Shown here piece by piece: positions 24,371 to 32,860 of a DNA stretch of 64,000 nt. The first letter of the stretch is position 1. Every line of letters starts with the position of its first letter. Origin of the DNA: Acidobacteria bacterium Mor1 (GTDB taxonomy: Bacteria > Acidobacteriota > Polarisedimenticolia > Polarisedimenticolales > Polarisedimenticolaceae). The position numbers and the translations under genes were made by a program. The notes below the pieces were generated by a model. It saw nothing but the letters and a program-made list of their open reading frames with translations. It did not search any database and was not told the origin of the DNA. The stretch lies in the NCBI GenBank assembly GCA_001664505.1, contig CP011806.1:2580904-2644903 (forward strand). Reading direction: 5' to 3'.

Positions 24371-26998
24371 CTAGCTTGCAGGCTGGGCTTCGAGCACCAC
24401 CTCTTCGGCGGGCTCGCGCAGGTTGTAGCGGGAGGCCATGGTCGCGCCGTAGGCCCCGCAGTTTTCGATCAGCAGCCAGTCGCCGGGCTCGGTGCGCGGC
24501 AGCAAACGGTCCCGGCCGAGCACGTCGCTGCTCTCGCAGATCGGGCCGACCACGTGGGCGTAGCCGTCGGCAGGTTCCCCCAGGCGGCTCAGGTTGTGGA
24601 TCGCGTGCCAGGCGCCGTAGAGCGCCGGACGCATCAGCGAGTTCATCCCGGTGGCCAGGCCGACGAAGCGCACGCCTCCCTTGTCCCGCACCAGGTTGAC
24701 CGGCGCGATCAGCACGCCGGCCTCGCTCACCAGGTAGCGACCCGGCTCCATCCGCAGCTCGACGGCGCCGAGGCCGCTACGAATCTGATCCAACGACGAC
24801 TCGACATGGTCCAGGTCCAGCGGATCCTGCCCCGGCCTTTCGACGACCCCCAGGCCGCCGCCGAGATCGAGCCAGCGTAGCTCCGGAATCGAGGACGCTG
24901 CCTTGAGCGCCAGCGCCGTGCGGGCCCAGGCGCCGGCGTCCCGCACGCCGCTGCCGACGTGGGCGTGGAGCCCGATGACCCGGGCGCCTGCGGCCGCCGA
25001 GGCTTCGAGAATGCTCTCCATGTCCTCGGCCGGGTGGCCGAACTTGGAGTTGGCGCCGGCGGTGCGCACCTTCTGGTGATGCCCCAGACCGCCGCCGGGA
25101 TCGACCCGGATGCCCAGCTCGACGCCACGGAACAGATCGCCGGCCAGCGCCAGGATCTCGGGGCTGTCGATGGTGACCTCGGCGCCCAGATCCATCGCCT
25201 CGGTGTACTCGGCGGGGGCGGCGAAGTTGGGGGTGAACAGAATCGGCACCCCGGCCCCACAGACCTTGCGGGCGTGGCGTACCTCGTCGATGGAGACGCA
25301 CTCGAGACCGAAGCCCTGGTCCCGCACGGTCTCCAACACCCGCGGGTGGTTGTTGGCCTTCATCGAGTAGTAGAAGCGGCCGACGCTCGGGATCTTCTCG
25401 CGGAGTGCCGCGGCGCGGGCGGCCACGGTCTCCAGGTCGTAGACGTAGCGGGGCTTGCCGTCACCGGTCAGCTCCAGCAAGGCGTCACGGCGCCGGGCCC
25501 ACCAGGGAGCCGGCGGCGTATCGGTCGCGTCGTCCGCACTCGGCACCTGCACCGTGCCGTGGCGCGCCGCTTCCAGCGCCTCCCAGCTCGGGCCGAAGCG
25601 CGGGTCGGACTCCCGATCACTCTGGGACGGGAACAACCGCGCGTGAAGGCTCTCGACCAGCGGCGCGGCATCCCCCTCGTCGACGACGAAGGAGAGGTTG
25701 AGGTCCTCGGACGACTCGGTGACCAGGTGCACCTGATGCTCCCGGAAGACCGACATCGCCGGACCGAGCTCGTGGAGCACCGTGCGGATCTTGCGGCCGA
25801 CGATGGAGACCACGGCGCAGGGATGCACCACTTCGACCTTGCTCATCTTGCTCAGCCGGTCAATCAGCGCGGCGAAAGTCTCCCCCTGGACGCCGCCGGG
25901 AATGCGATCGAGGGTCACGGTGACCGCCGACTCCGACGTCGCGACCAGGTCGATGGAGATACCGAGTTCTTCGAAGGGGCGGAAGGCGCGGGCGAGGAAG
26001 CCCGAGGCCTCCCACATCTTGAGGGTCGACATGGTCAGCATGGTCACGCCGCGGCGGCAGACCACCGCCATCACGGCGGGACCGCTGTCCTCGTAGTCGG
26101 CGATACGGGTGCCCGCCGCTTCCGGGTCCTGGCTGTTGCGGATGGTCAGCGGAATGCGCGAAGCCGCCACCGGGCCGAGACAGCGGGGGTGCAGCACCTT
26201 GGCACCCATGGCCGCCAGCTCCTGGGCCTCGCGATAGCCGATCAATCCGATCAGCCGCGCACTCGGGATCTGCCGGGGGTCGGCGGTGAACATGCCGTGG
26301 ACGTCGGTCCAGACCTCCAGGCGTTCGGCGTCGAACAGCGCCGAGAACAGCGCCGCCGAGGTATCGCTGCCGCCGCGGCCCAGCAGGCAGGTCTCGCCGT
26401 TGGGGGTGCGGGCGAGGAACCCCTGGGTCAGCACCAGCCGCGCGTCGCCGACCAGCTTCTCGGCGAACTCCGGATCGGTGCGGGCGGGCACGTCCGCGTC
26501 CAGGTAACGCATCGACTCGTGGTCGCGATAGCCGTGGTGGCTCTGCAGGAAGTCGCGGGCATCGACCCAGCTCGGGTCGAGGCCGTGGTGGCGCAGGATC
26601 GTCTCTCCCAACCGCGACGAGGCCATCTCGCCGAAGGACATCACCCGGGCGCGCAGCCGGGGCGAAGCCTCCTGGGTCAAGCGCACCCCTTCGAGCAGAC
26701 GCCCCAGGTCGTCGAGCAGTTCATGAACCGGCTCGAACTCCTGCCGCTCCAGGGGGACCTCTTCGGAGAGGGTCTGGTGGGCGTCCCGTAGCCAGCTGAA
26801 GGCGCGGCCGGGCTTGTCCTCCACCGATTCCTCGATGGCTTCTTCCAGATGATCGGAGACCCCGGCCAGGGCGGAGACCACCAGCAGCACCCGGTTCTCG
26901 GGCATCAACTGGCGCGCCCGCTGGGCGATCACCTCCCAGGTCCTGGCCGACGCGACCGAGGTCCCGCCGAACTTCAACACGACCCAGCGATCGCTCAT
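24371..26998 (-). CDS. Bifunctional aspartate kinase / diaminopimelate decarboxylase
   Basis: 875 residues joining the first and last enzymes of the lysine pathway. The N-terminal aspartokinase (about 1-455) starts with VVLKFGGTSVA, contains GRGGSDTSAAL and ends with ACT regulatory repeats (AVVSIVGRKIR, HLVTESSEDLNLSFVV). The C-terminal PLP-dependent decarboxylase (about 490-875) has FYYSMKANNHP with the PLP Lys, the GLHAHVGSG glycine loop and CESSDVLGRD. The order and size match the LysAC fusions known from xanthomonads. The product is cytoplasmic and probably feedback-regulated by lysine. It overlaps the upstream M24 peptidase gene by 4 nt (ATGA). Confidence 0.92.
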   Translation of the reverse strand: MSDRWVVLKFGGTSVASARTWEVIAQRARQLMPENRVLLVVSALAGVSDHLEEAIEESVEDKPGRAFSWLRDAHQTLSEEVPLERQEFEPVHELLDDLGRLLEGVRLTQEASPRLRARVMSFGEMASSRLGETILRHHGLDPSWVDARDFLQSHHGYRDHESMRYLDADVPARTDPEFAEKLVGDARLVLTQGFLARTPNGETCLLGRGGSDTSAALFSALFDAERLEVWTDVHGMFTADPRQIPSARLIGLIGYREAQELAAMGAKVLHPRCLGPVAASRIPLTIRNSQDPEAAGTRIADYEDSGPAVMAVVCRRGVTMLTMSTLKMWEASGFLARAFRPFEELGISIDLVATSESAVTVTLDRIPGGVQGETFAALIDRLSKMSKVEVVHPCAVVSIVGRKIRTVLHELGPAMSVFREHQVHLVTESSEDLNLSFVVDEGDAAPLVESLHARLFPSQSDRESDPRFGPSWEALEAARHGTVQVPSADDATDTPPAPWWARRRDALLELTGDGKPRYVYDLETVAARAAALREKIPSVGRFYYSMKANNHPRVLETVRDQGFGLECVSIDEVRHARKVCGAGVPILFTPNFAAPAEYTEAMDLGAEVTIDSPEILALAGDLFRGVELGIRVDPGGGLGHHQKVRTAGANSKFGHPAEDMESILEASAAAGARVIGLHAHVGSGVRDAGAWARTALALKAASSIPELRWLDLGGGLGVVERPGQDPLDLDHVESSLDQIRSGLGAVELRMEPGRYLVSEAGVLIAPVNLVRDKGGVRFVGLATGMNSLMRPALYGAWHAIHNLSRLGEPADGYAHVVGPICESSDVLGRDRLLPRTEPGDWLLIENCGAYGATMASRYNLREPAEEVVLEAQPAS

Positions 26999-28239
26999 GC
27001 CGAGACCCCGCCTCCCATCAGCGCCTCGATCTCGGCGACGGTCTTGGGGATGCCCGGGCCCAGCACCCGGGCCTCGCTCTCGGTGACCAGCACGTCATCC
27101 TCGATGCGGATTCCGATGCCCTCGTCGTCCAGGTAGATCCCCGGCTCGACGGTGATCACCGCGCCCGGCGCCAGCGGCGCCAGCACATCGCCGACATCGT
27201 GGGTCTCGAGACCCAGATGATGGGAGGTGCCGTGGAGGAACTGCTCGGCGAAACCGGCCTGCTCGATCACCGCGTAGGCGGCGCGGTGCACGTCGCCCAG
27301 GGTCGCCCGGGGACGGCAGGCAGCAATCGCTGCTTCCTGTGCGGCCAGGACGACCTCGTAGACCTCCCGCTGGCGTTCGGAGAAGGTGCCGCCGGCCGGG
27401 AAGGTGCGGGAAATATCGCAACCGTAGCCGTCGATGGAGACACCGGTGTCGATCAGCACCAGATCGCCGTCGCCGATGGTGCCGGTGTTCTGGATGTAGT
27501 GCAGCTTGAGCGCGTTGGATCCTGCGCCGACGATCGGCGTGAAACCGTGGGTGCCGCCGTGGGCGCGGTAGGTGCGGGTGATCTCCGCCTCGACCTGGTA
27601 CTCCTTGGCGCCGGGGCGGGCCAGCGGCATGGCGCGGCCGAGGGCCTCGGCGGTGACCGCCAGGGCCCGCTCGATGGCGGCGACCTCCCGGGGATCTTTC
27701 AGCCGGCGCATCTCGGCGACGATCGGGGTGGCGTCCCGGATCGTCAGCCCGAAGAAGTTACGGCGGATGCGGTCGACCAGCTTGGTGTCGCTGTTGCCGG
27801 TGGCCGACAGGCCGACCGGGGCACCCCGGACCACGTGGAGGGTCTCGACCCGCGGAAGGACCTTGACCAACGCCTCTTCGAACTCCTGGACGTTGGCCAC
27901 GATGTCGACGCCGACGGCATCGGCCTGGACCGTGCCGGTGTTGGCGTCGCCGGCTTCCCCCCAGCGTTCGGCCATCGGGTCGGCGCCGGGCAGGAACAGC
28001 ACCTGGGTCGCCTCCCGGCCGTCGGAGTAGTTCGGTCCGGGATGGCGGCGACCGGAGCCGATGCGGAAGCTCTGTTTCGAGAGCAACAGCGCCCCGGCGG
28101 GCTCACGAATCCCGGTCAGGTAGAAGAAGCTCGGGTTGACCGTGGCGCCGGCGGCGCCGCGGACGAGGATCAGGCCGTCACCGGCCGCTCGGATCAGCGC
28201 CTCGCGCCGGGCGTGGTAGGGTTGTGCATCTTGCTGCAT
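26995..28239 (-). CDS. Xaa-Pro aminopeptidase (M24B family)
   Basis: 414 residues. The N-terminal creatinase-like domain (about 1-165) precedes the pita-bread metallopeptidase fold, with all five metal ligands visible: Asp in LIDTGVS, Asp in CDISRTF, His in GTSHHLGLETHD, Glu in TVEPGIY and Glu in IEDDVLVTE. It should remove N-terminal residues preceding proline in the cytosol using Mn or Co. AGGAG lies ten bases before ATG 28239. It heads the operon that continues into the lysine-biosynthesis fusion. Confidence 0.9.
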   Translation of the reverse strand: MQQDAQPYHARREALIRAAGDGLILVRGAAGATVNPSFFYLTGIREPAGALLLSKQSFRIGSGRRHPGPNYSDGREATQVLFLPGADPMAERWGEAGDANTGTVQADAVGVDIVANVQEFEEALVKVLPRVETLHVVRGAPVGLSATGNSDTKLVDRIRRNFFGLTIRDATPIVAEMRRLKDPREVAAIERALAVTAEALGRAMPLARPGAKEYQVEAEITRTYRAHGGTHGFTPIVGAGSNALKLHYIQNTGTIGDGDLVLIDTGVSIDGYGCDISRTFPAGGTFSERQREVYEVVLAAQEAAIAACRPRATLGDVHRAAYAVIEQAGFAEQFLHGTSHHLGLETHDVGDVLAPLAPGAVITVEPGIYLDDEGIGIRIEDDVLVTESEARVLGPGIPKTVAEIEALMGGGVSA

Positions 28240-28389
28240 ACGAATCCCGCTCCTGTTTTCAGAGGGGATGAGTATGCCTCAAAGTGGGGCCGGGTGCTCC
28301 TACCATGACTGCCACTGCGCAGGTAACGCAAAACGGCACCAGCCGACAAGGCAAGGGGCACCGCACAAAGGAAGCGTACGGCGCCGCGC

Positions 28390-29055
28390 CTAAAGCTCCC
28401 AAGCCCACTCAATGAGCTCACAGAGCACCCCGCAGCCATCCACACTCTCGCTCGTAGACCACCCGTTGAAGGTCGCGGTTCTTATTCGCCCTTCTTCGCA
28501 GACGGAAGCCAGAATTGGTGCACCGTCCTCGAACGGAGGATCTTGGACATGGTCCGACAGCTTCACAAGGTCGAAGTTCTCGAGTTGCTCAACAATCGCC
28601 TCAACCTTGGCACGACTCAGCTTGCGCAGTACTACGGGCTTCCCAACCTGCGCTGTCAGGAGGCCGCCTTCACCCTCGCCGCTGACCAAGAGCCACATCG
28701 CGCGGTAGCCCCACTGATTGCACTCCTCCACGTGCACCGAGCGCGCCAGGGTCCAGCCCTCTTCGTCGATCAGTCTTGCCGCCTTGTATCGCAGCTCCCA
28801 GTGGCCAACCATCGCCCCACAGATTCCCTCTTCGATGGGGCAGTCAAAGAATGACAAAGCGTGGCTTGGCGGCTGAGCCAGGAAAGCGACAAGCACGAGT
28901 AGACCAACCCTGAAACTCGCAGTCGCTGCTCGGCAAGAGGCGCCATCCCGCATAGCGATCCGTGCTACCGAGAACAATCGGAACTCCTCGCTGCTCTCAT
29001 CGCCTCGAGCAAACTCCAGGCTTCCTCGACATCGCACTTTCTTGGTGACCTTCAT
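28390..29055 (-). CDS. Membrane-anchored or secreted protein of unknown function
   Basis: 221 residues from the ATG at 29055, chosen because GAGGAG lies about six bases upstream; the frame stays open further upstream without that support. A basic N-terminal stretch is followed by one hydrophobic segment (about 50-70: VGLLVLVAFLAQPPSHA) ending like a signal peptide, then a domain with six cysteines (FFDCPIEEGIC, EECNQWG, CEEG, CGVLC). I do not recognise the family. Codon choice looks less GC-biased than in neighbouring genes, consistent with recent acquisition. It is divergent from the subtilase. Confidence 0.6.
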   Translation of the reverse strand: MKVTKKVRCRGSLEFARGDESSEEFRLFSVARIAMRDGASCRAATASFRVGLLVLVAFLAQPPSHALSFFDCPIEEGICGAMVGHWELRYKAARLIDEEGWTLARSVHVEECNQWGYRAMWLLVSGEGEGGLLTAQVGKPVVLRKLSRAKVEAIVEQLENFDLVKLSDHVQDPPFEDGAPILASVCEEGRIRTATFNGWSTSESVDGCGVLCELIEWAWEL

Positions 29056-29291
29056 GGCGGGCTCCTCGGCTCTTCTGCGACGAGTATCCGACGAACCGAG
29101 GTGCGAGGCAAGACTTGCCGTGCGTAGGTGACCTCTCTCTGTAGCCCGCGTTTCGTGAGGGTTGCGTTCCGCGAAGGCTTCGCACTGCCTACCATTCGGA
29201 CTGCACAACACCACTCCTGAAACTTCAACCAGGGAAACCCACACCTCCACGGACTCCCCAACAGGTAGCCATCGATCAAGGAGGAAGAGCA

Positions 29292-31859
29292 TTGTCGAAA
29301 CGACTGATTCCCTTGTTTCTCATCACACTTTTCTTATCGGGTGCCGTCTGGGCCGAGCCGGACGGGTCGTCCGAACTGGCCATGCTGATTCCGCGCAGCG
29401 CCGGCGAGCGAGCCGAAGCGCTCCAATCGGGCCTGGACGTGGAACGGGATCTCGGCGCCGCCCTGTTGATTCGAGGCACCGAGACGGCACTCGATCTGCT
29501 GTCCCAGCGCTACCGGATCCGCAGCCTGCCCCCGACCGACGAGATCCGGCTCCACGGCGGACGAGTTGACTTCGAGTCCCTTCGCATGGACCTCGAGGCC
29601 CTCGAAGGGGAGGCCCTGACGCCGGTGGTGGTTGCGCTGGACGGCCCGTGGGACCCGGGTTGGATCCCGGCGCTCGAGAACCGAGGGGCTGCGGTCTCCG
29701 GCCTTGTGCCCCCCTACTCGGTGCTGCTGCGCGCCACGCCGGCCCAGTTGCGGGCCATGGACTCCCTGCCCTTCGTGCTCTCGGTCACGCCATACGAGCC
29801 GAGCTGGCGCATCTCCGAGCGCGCGCTGGACGCGACATCCCGGGACACGAGTCAGGTGTTTCAGATCCTCGCCTTTCCGGGAGCCGACCTGGATGCACTC
29901 CAGGAAGCCCTCGACCCGGCGACCCTGATCGCCCGCGGCAACATCCTGGACAAGCAGTACCTGCAGGCGCGACTGCCCGGCTCGGCGATCCTGGAGCTGG
30001 CCCAGCGGCCCGAGGTCGAGTGGATCGATCTCGACGTGCCTGGGCGCTCGATGAACGAAAAGGCGCGGGTCATCATGCAGACCGAGCGCACCTGGAACAG
30101 CACCCCCCCGGCCAACCTCGCCTTCTACAACCCGGTGTACGGCATCGGCGTCCATGGCGAAAGCCAGATCATCGCGGTGACCGACGAAGGCCTCAACGAC
30201 GCCCACGCCGCCTTCGGCCAATCCTCGCCGGCGAAACTGGAGGCGTTCTACATCCCCGCAAACCTGGACCCGACCTGCGGCTCCAACCCGCCGGTGCAGG
30301 CGACCATGACCGACCCGATGAATCACGGCACACCGGTCGCCTGCAGCGTGGCGGGCAACGACGTCGGATCCACCAACTACATGAGCGCGAACCTCTACGA
30401 CGGGATCGCCTTCCGTTCCCGGATCATCATGCAGGCGACCGGGGGGCCGGCTGGAGAATTCTGCATCCCCGACCCCTATATCGACGTGATCCAGGAACCC
30501 GCGTTCCAACAGGGCGCCATGGTGCACAACAACAGCTGGGGCCATGGCCCGCTCCCGGATATCGCGCCCGGGGGCACGCAGCTCGAGGGCACCTATTCGG
30601 CGCTGAGCCAGGCGATGGACGCCTGGCTCCACGACCCGTCCCACGCCGAGTCCGTGCAGGTATTCGCTGCCGGCAACTTCGGTGCACTCTGGTCGAATTC
30701 CAGCGTCTACGTGGCGCAGTCACTGTCCGACGAGGCCCAGGCCAAGAACGTCATCGCCGTGGGCGCCTCGAAGAACGGCGACTTCCGTCACGAGATGTAC
30801 AACTTCTCCAGTCGCGGACCGACCGATGACGGGCGGGTCAAGCCCGACGTGGTCGCTCCCGGAGAGTTCCTGATGTCCGCCGATGCGACGACCAGCGCCG
30901 GCTACTGGAATCAGGGCGAAGGAACCAGCTTCGCGGCGCCCTACATCTCCGGCACCGCCGCATTGGTTCGGGACTACTTCGAACAGGACGTGCATCCCGA
31001 CCCGACGGACCTGTCCATCGTCGGACCGATCGGGTCCGCGTTGGTCAAGGCCATGCTGATCAACTCGTCGGTCTGGCTCTGGACCCAATCGGCCTACGAG
31101 GGCTGCCAGGCGCCTGCAGACCCGCAGGACATCTACCCCGACGATTGCTACCCGAACTTCGACCAGGGCTACGGCCGGCCGGCTCTGGACAACGTGCTGG
31201 AACCGGCCGGCTATCGCGAGCTGATGGTCTGGCAGGACCGCAGCACCAAGGCCACGGTGGGTAGCAACTGGACCAAGACGATCAACCTGAAGGACACCTG
31301 GCAGGCGAGCTGTTCGTCCTTGCGGGTCACCCTGGCCTGGGTCGACCCGGCGGGCCAGCTCGCGGCGGGCCCCAAGCTGGTCAACGATCTGGACCTGACC
31401 GTCACGATCAAGCCCAATAGCGCCAACCCGACCGTTCTACTGGGCAACGAGCGCCTGAACGGTTCCGGGAACGCCGACTCGAGCAACAACGTCGAGGATG
31501 TGTTCTACGCGCCGGACCCGGCGCCGGCGGGCAAGAAGCTCAAGATCCGCATCGACGTCGATGGGATCAGCGGCCCGATGTCGCCCGGCGATGACCAACG
31601 CTTTGCCGTGGTGCTGACCTACGGCCCCTGCGCGGATCTGACTCCCTGCTTCGGCGTGGGCGGCTGCTACGCAGGGCCCGGAGACACGGTACCCGGCTCG
31701 ACTCCGCCGTCGGGTGGGGGCGGTTGCCAGGGCCACATCTACTCCACCGACGACTGCGGCGTGGACTGCGGTGAGGACCCGACGCCCTCGTGCAACCCGC
31801 CTCAGCCGCCGATCTTCCAGCCGCGGGACCCGATCCCATTCGATCCCATCGAGTTCTAG
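29292..31859 (+). CDS. Secreted subtilisin-like serine peptidase (S8 family)
   Basis: 855 residues from TTG 29292, seven bases after AAGGAGG (29278-29284). Signal peptide to about residue 22 (VWA). A long propeptide-like N-terminal region (about 25-270) precedes the catalytic domain with the full triad in the expected motifs: Asp298 (AVTDEGLNDAH), His345 (MNHGTPVACSVAGN) and Ser546 (GTSFAAPYISGTAAL), plus VHNNSWG with the oxyanion region. The C-terminal part (about 650-770) is a beta-sandwich like the P/pre-peptidase domain (SLRVTLAWVDPAG, LVNDLDLTV), then a Cys/Pro-rich tail. An exported endopeptidase for nutrient scavenging or processing. Confidence 0.92.
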   Translation: MSKRLIPLFLITLFLSGAVWAEPDGSSELAMLIPRSAGERAEALQSGLDVERDLGAALLIRGTETALDLLSQRYRIRSLPPTDEIRLHGGRVDFESLRMDLEALEGEALTPVVVALDGPWDPGWIPALENRGAAVSGLVPPYSVLLRATPAQLRAMDSLPFVLSVTPYEPSWRISERALDATSRDTSQVFQILAFPGADLDALQEALDPATLIARGNILDKQYLQARLPGSAILELAQRPEVEWIDLDVPGRSMNEKARVIMQTERTWNSTPPANLAFYNPVYGIGVHGESQIIAVTDEGLNDAHAAFGQSSPAKLEAFYIPANLDPTCGSNPPVQATMTDPMNHGTPVACSVAGNDVGSTNYMSANLYDGIAFRSRIIMQATGGPAGEFCIPDPYIDVIQEPAFQQGAMVHNNSWGHGPLPDIAPGGTQLEGTYSALSQAMDAWLHDPSHAESVQVFAAGNFGALWSNSSVYVAQSLSDEAQAKNVIAVGASKNGDFRHEMYNFSSRGPTDDGRVKPDVVAPGEFLMSADATTSAGYWNQGEGTSFAAPYISGTAALVRDYFEQDVHPDPTDLSIVGPIGSALVKAMLINSSVWLWTQSAYEGCQAPADPQDIYPDDCYPNFDQGYGRPALDNVLEPAGYRELMVWQDRSTKATVGSNWTKTINLKDTWQASCSSLRVTLAWVDPAGQLAAGPKLVNDLDLTVTIKPNSANPTVLLGNERLNGSGNADSSNNVEDVFYAPDPAPAGKKLKIRIDVDGISGPMSPGDDQRFAVVLTYGPCADLTPCFGVGGCYAGPGDTVPGSTPPSGGGGCQGHIYSTDDCGVDCGEDPTPSCNPPQPPIFQPRDPIPFDPIEF

Positions 31860-31883
31860 TCCGCGAGTGACCTGTTGATTGCG

Positions 31884-31908
31884 GGGGGGCGCCTTCACGG
31901 TGCCCCCC
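31884..31908 (+). terminator. Hairpin downstream of the subtilase gene
   Basis: Ten-bp stem with one G-T pair (GGGGGGCGCC at 31884-31893, GGTGCCCCCC at 31899-31908), 5-nt loop, followed only by TTCAT. Position just after the stop favours a terminator despite the poor T-run. Confidence 0.55.
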
Positions 31909-32059
31909 TTCATGCTCACCTACCTGTTTCGGATCGCGAACCACAAGACAACTCAGCAAGGACCACCCCGACCCGCCCCAGGACTATGCTCCTGGCGGTC
32001 CCAGGGTCGAGGAGGTTCGCGGTTTGAACCGTCCGCTTTGTCGTCGAGTTCCTTGCACC

Positions 32060-32104
32060 GTCACTATGTCAAATATTGACATAGTGACCCTATCGTTCCA
32101 TATT
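32060..32104 (+). promoter_or_regulatory. parDE operator-promoter: perfect palindrome overlapping the -35
   Basis: Perfect 13-bp inverted repeat (GTCACTATGTCAA at 32060-32072, TTGACATAGTGAC at 32076-32088, 3-bp centre). Its right arm contains a consensus -35 TTGACA (32076-32081), 17 bp from CATATT (32099-32104). The -10 ends six bases before the ATG at 32111, implying a leaderless message. This is the layout expected for autorepression by a ribbon-helix-helix antitoxin. Confidence 0.75.
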
Positions 32105-32110
32105 CACGCC

Positions 32111-32458
32111 ATGCCCAATCGCCCCACCATGAACGTTTCGCTGCCCACCGAACTTGAAAAGTTCGTGCGCACACAGGTCGCGACCGGCCGCTTCAGCACG
32201 GCAAGCGAAGTCGTCCGGGAAGGGCTGCGCCTACTCGAGCAGGCTGAGCAGCGGCGACTGCTGGAAAAGTGGCTGGCCGAAGGGCTCACCAGAGCGGAAC
32301 GGGCCACCCTGCCACCCGGCATGCTCGACGAGTTCTCCGGCATCGTTCAGGGCAAGGTTGCCGAGGCAATGCGAGACCTCGAGCTGGGCAAGATCTCGGA
32401 CGGCCCCGCCGCGATGGCTCGCATCAAGAAACGCCTGGGCACTCGCCGACGGAATTGA
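32111..32458 (+). CDS. parD: ParD-like ribbon-helix-helix antitoxin
   Basis: 115 residues (MPNRPTMNVSLP); a second in-frame ATG at 32129 gives the more usual MNVSLPTELEKFV start, and neither has a Shine-Dalgarno. The N-terminal RHH DNA-binding fold (about 7-50) carries FSTASEVVREGLRLLEQAE, the ParD/CopG helix pattern. The C-terminal region that would wrap the toxin is longer than usual. It should repress its own promoter at the palindrome just upstream and neutralise the toxin encoded next, with which it overlaps by 4 nt. Confidence 0.88.
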   Translation: MPNRPTMNVSLPTELEKFVRTQVATGRFSTASEVVREGLRLLEQAEQRRLLEKWLAEGLTRAERATLPPGMLDEFSGIVQGKVAEAMRDLELGKISDGPAAMARIKKRLGTRRRN

Positions 32459-32766
32459 GCTACGCGCTCACCAGAAGAGCTGAGCGCGACATCGATGAGA
32501 TCCTGGACTACATCGCCGAACAAGACAGCCTGGATCGGGCCTACGGTGTCCACCGGCGCTTCGTCGAGGCCTTCGAACTACTCGCGCGGAATCCACGGAT
32601 CGGGGCGCCAAGAAACCATTTGACGCCGCAGGCCGACCTACGCTGGTGGGTCGTCATCGGTTTCTCGGTGCTCTACCGGCCAGACCCGAGACCGCTGACC
32701 ATCATGCGCGTCCTTCACGGTGCGCGGGACATCGAGCGCATGGTCAAGCGCCGACCATCGAGCTAG
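32455..32766 (+). CDS. parE: ParE/RelE-superfamily toxin
   Basis: 103 residues from TTG 32455, overlapping the antitoxin stop (TTGA), so translation is coupled. Sequence landmarks of the ParE subgroup: YALTRRAERDIDEILDYIAEQ, RFVEAFELLARNPRIGAPR, RWWVVIGFSVLYRP and the final IMRVLHGARDIERM strand-helix. ParE toxins poison DNA gyrase, while RelE relatives cleave mRNA; the short helix-rich N-terminus favours ParE. A solitary type II toxin-antitoxin locus. Confidence 0.88.
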   Translation: MSYALTRRAERDIDEILDYIAEQDSLDRAYGVHRRFVEAFELLARNPRIGAPRNHLTPQADLRWWVVIGFSVLYRPDPRPLTIMRVLHGARDIERMVKRRPSS

Positions 32767-32788
32767 CCCCACACTTGCGTATCCACAC

Positions 32789-32816
32789 AAAAATGCCGCG
32801 CCCGGATGGGCGCGGC
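32789..32816 (-). terminator. Intrinsic terminator of the acyl-CoA dehydrogenase gene
   Basis: Perfect 9-bp stem (GCCGCGCCC at 32795-32803, GGGCGCGGC at 32808-32816), tetraloop GGAT. On the minus strand it is followed by a T-run (32793-32789). It lies between the toxin stop and the convergent dehydrogenase stop. Confidence 0.8.
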
Positions 32817-32860
32817 GGGAAATCGAAACAGAGGGGAAATCAGCCAAATAGTCGATGGAA

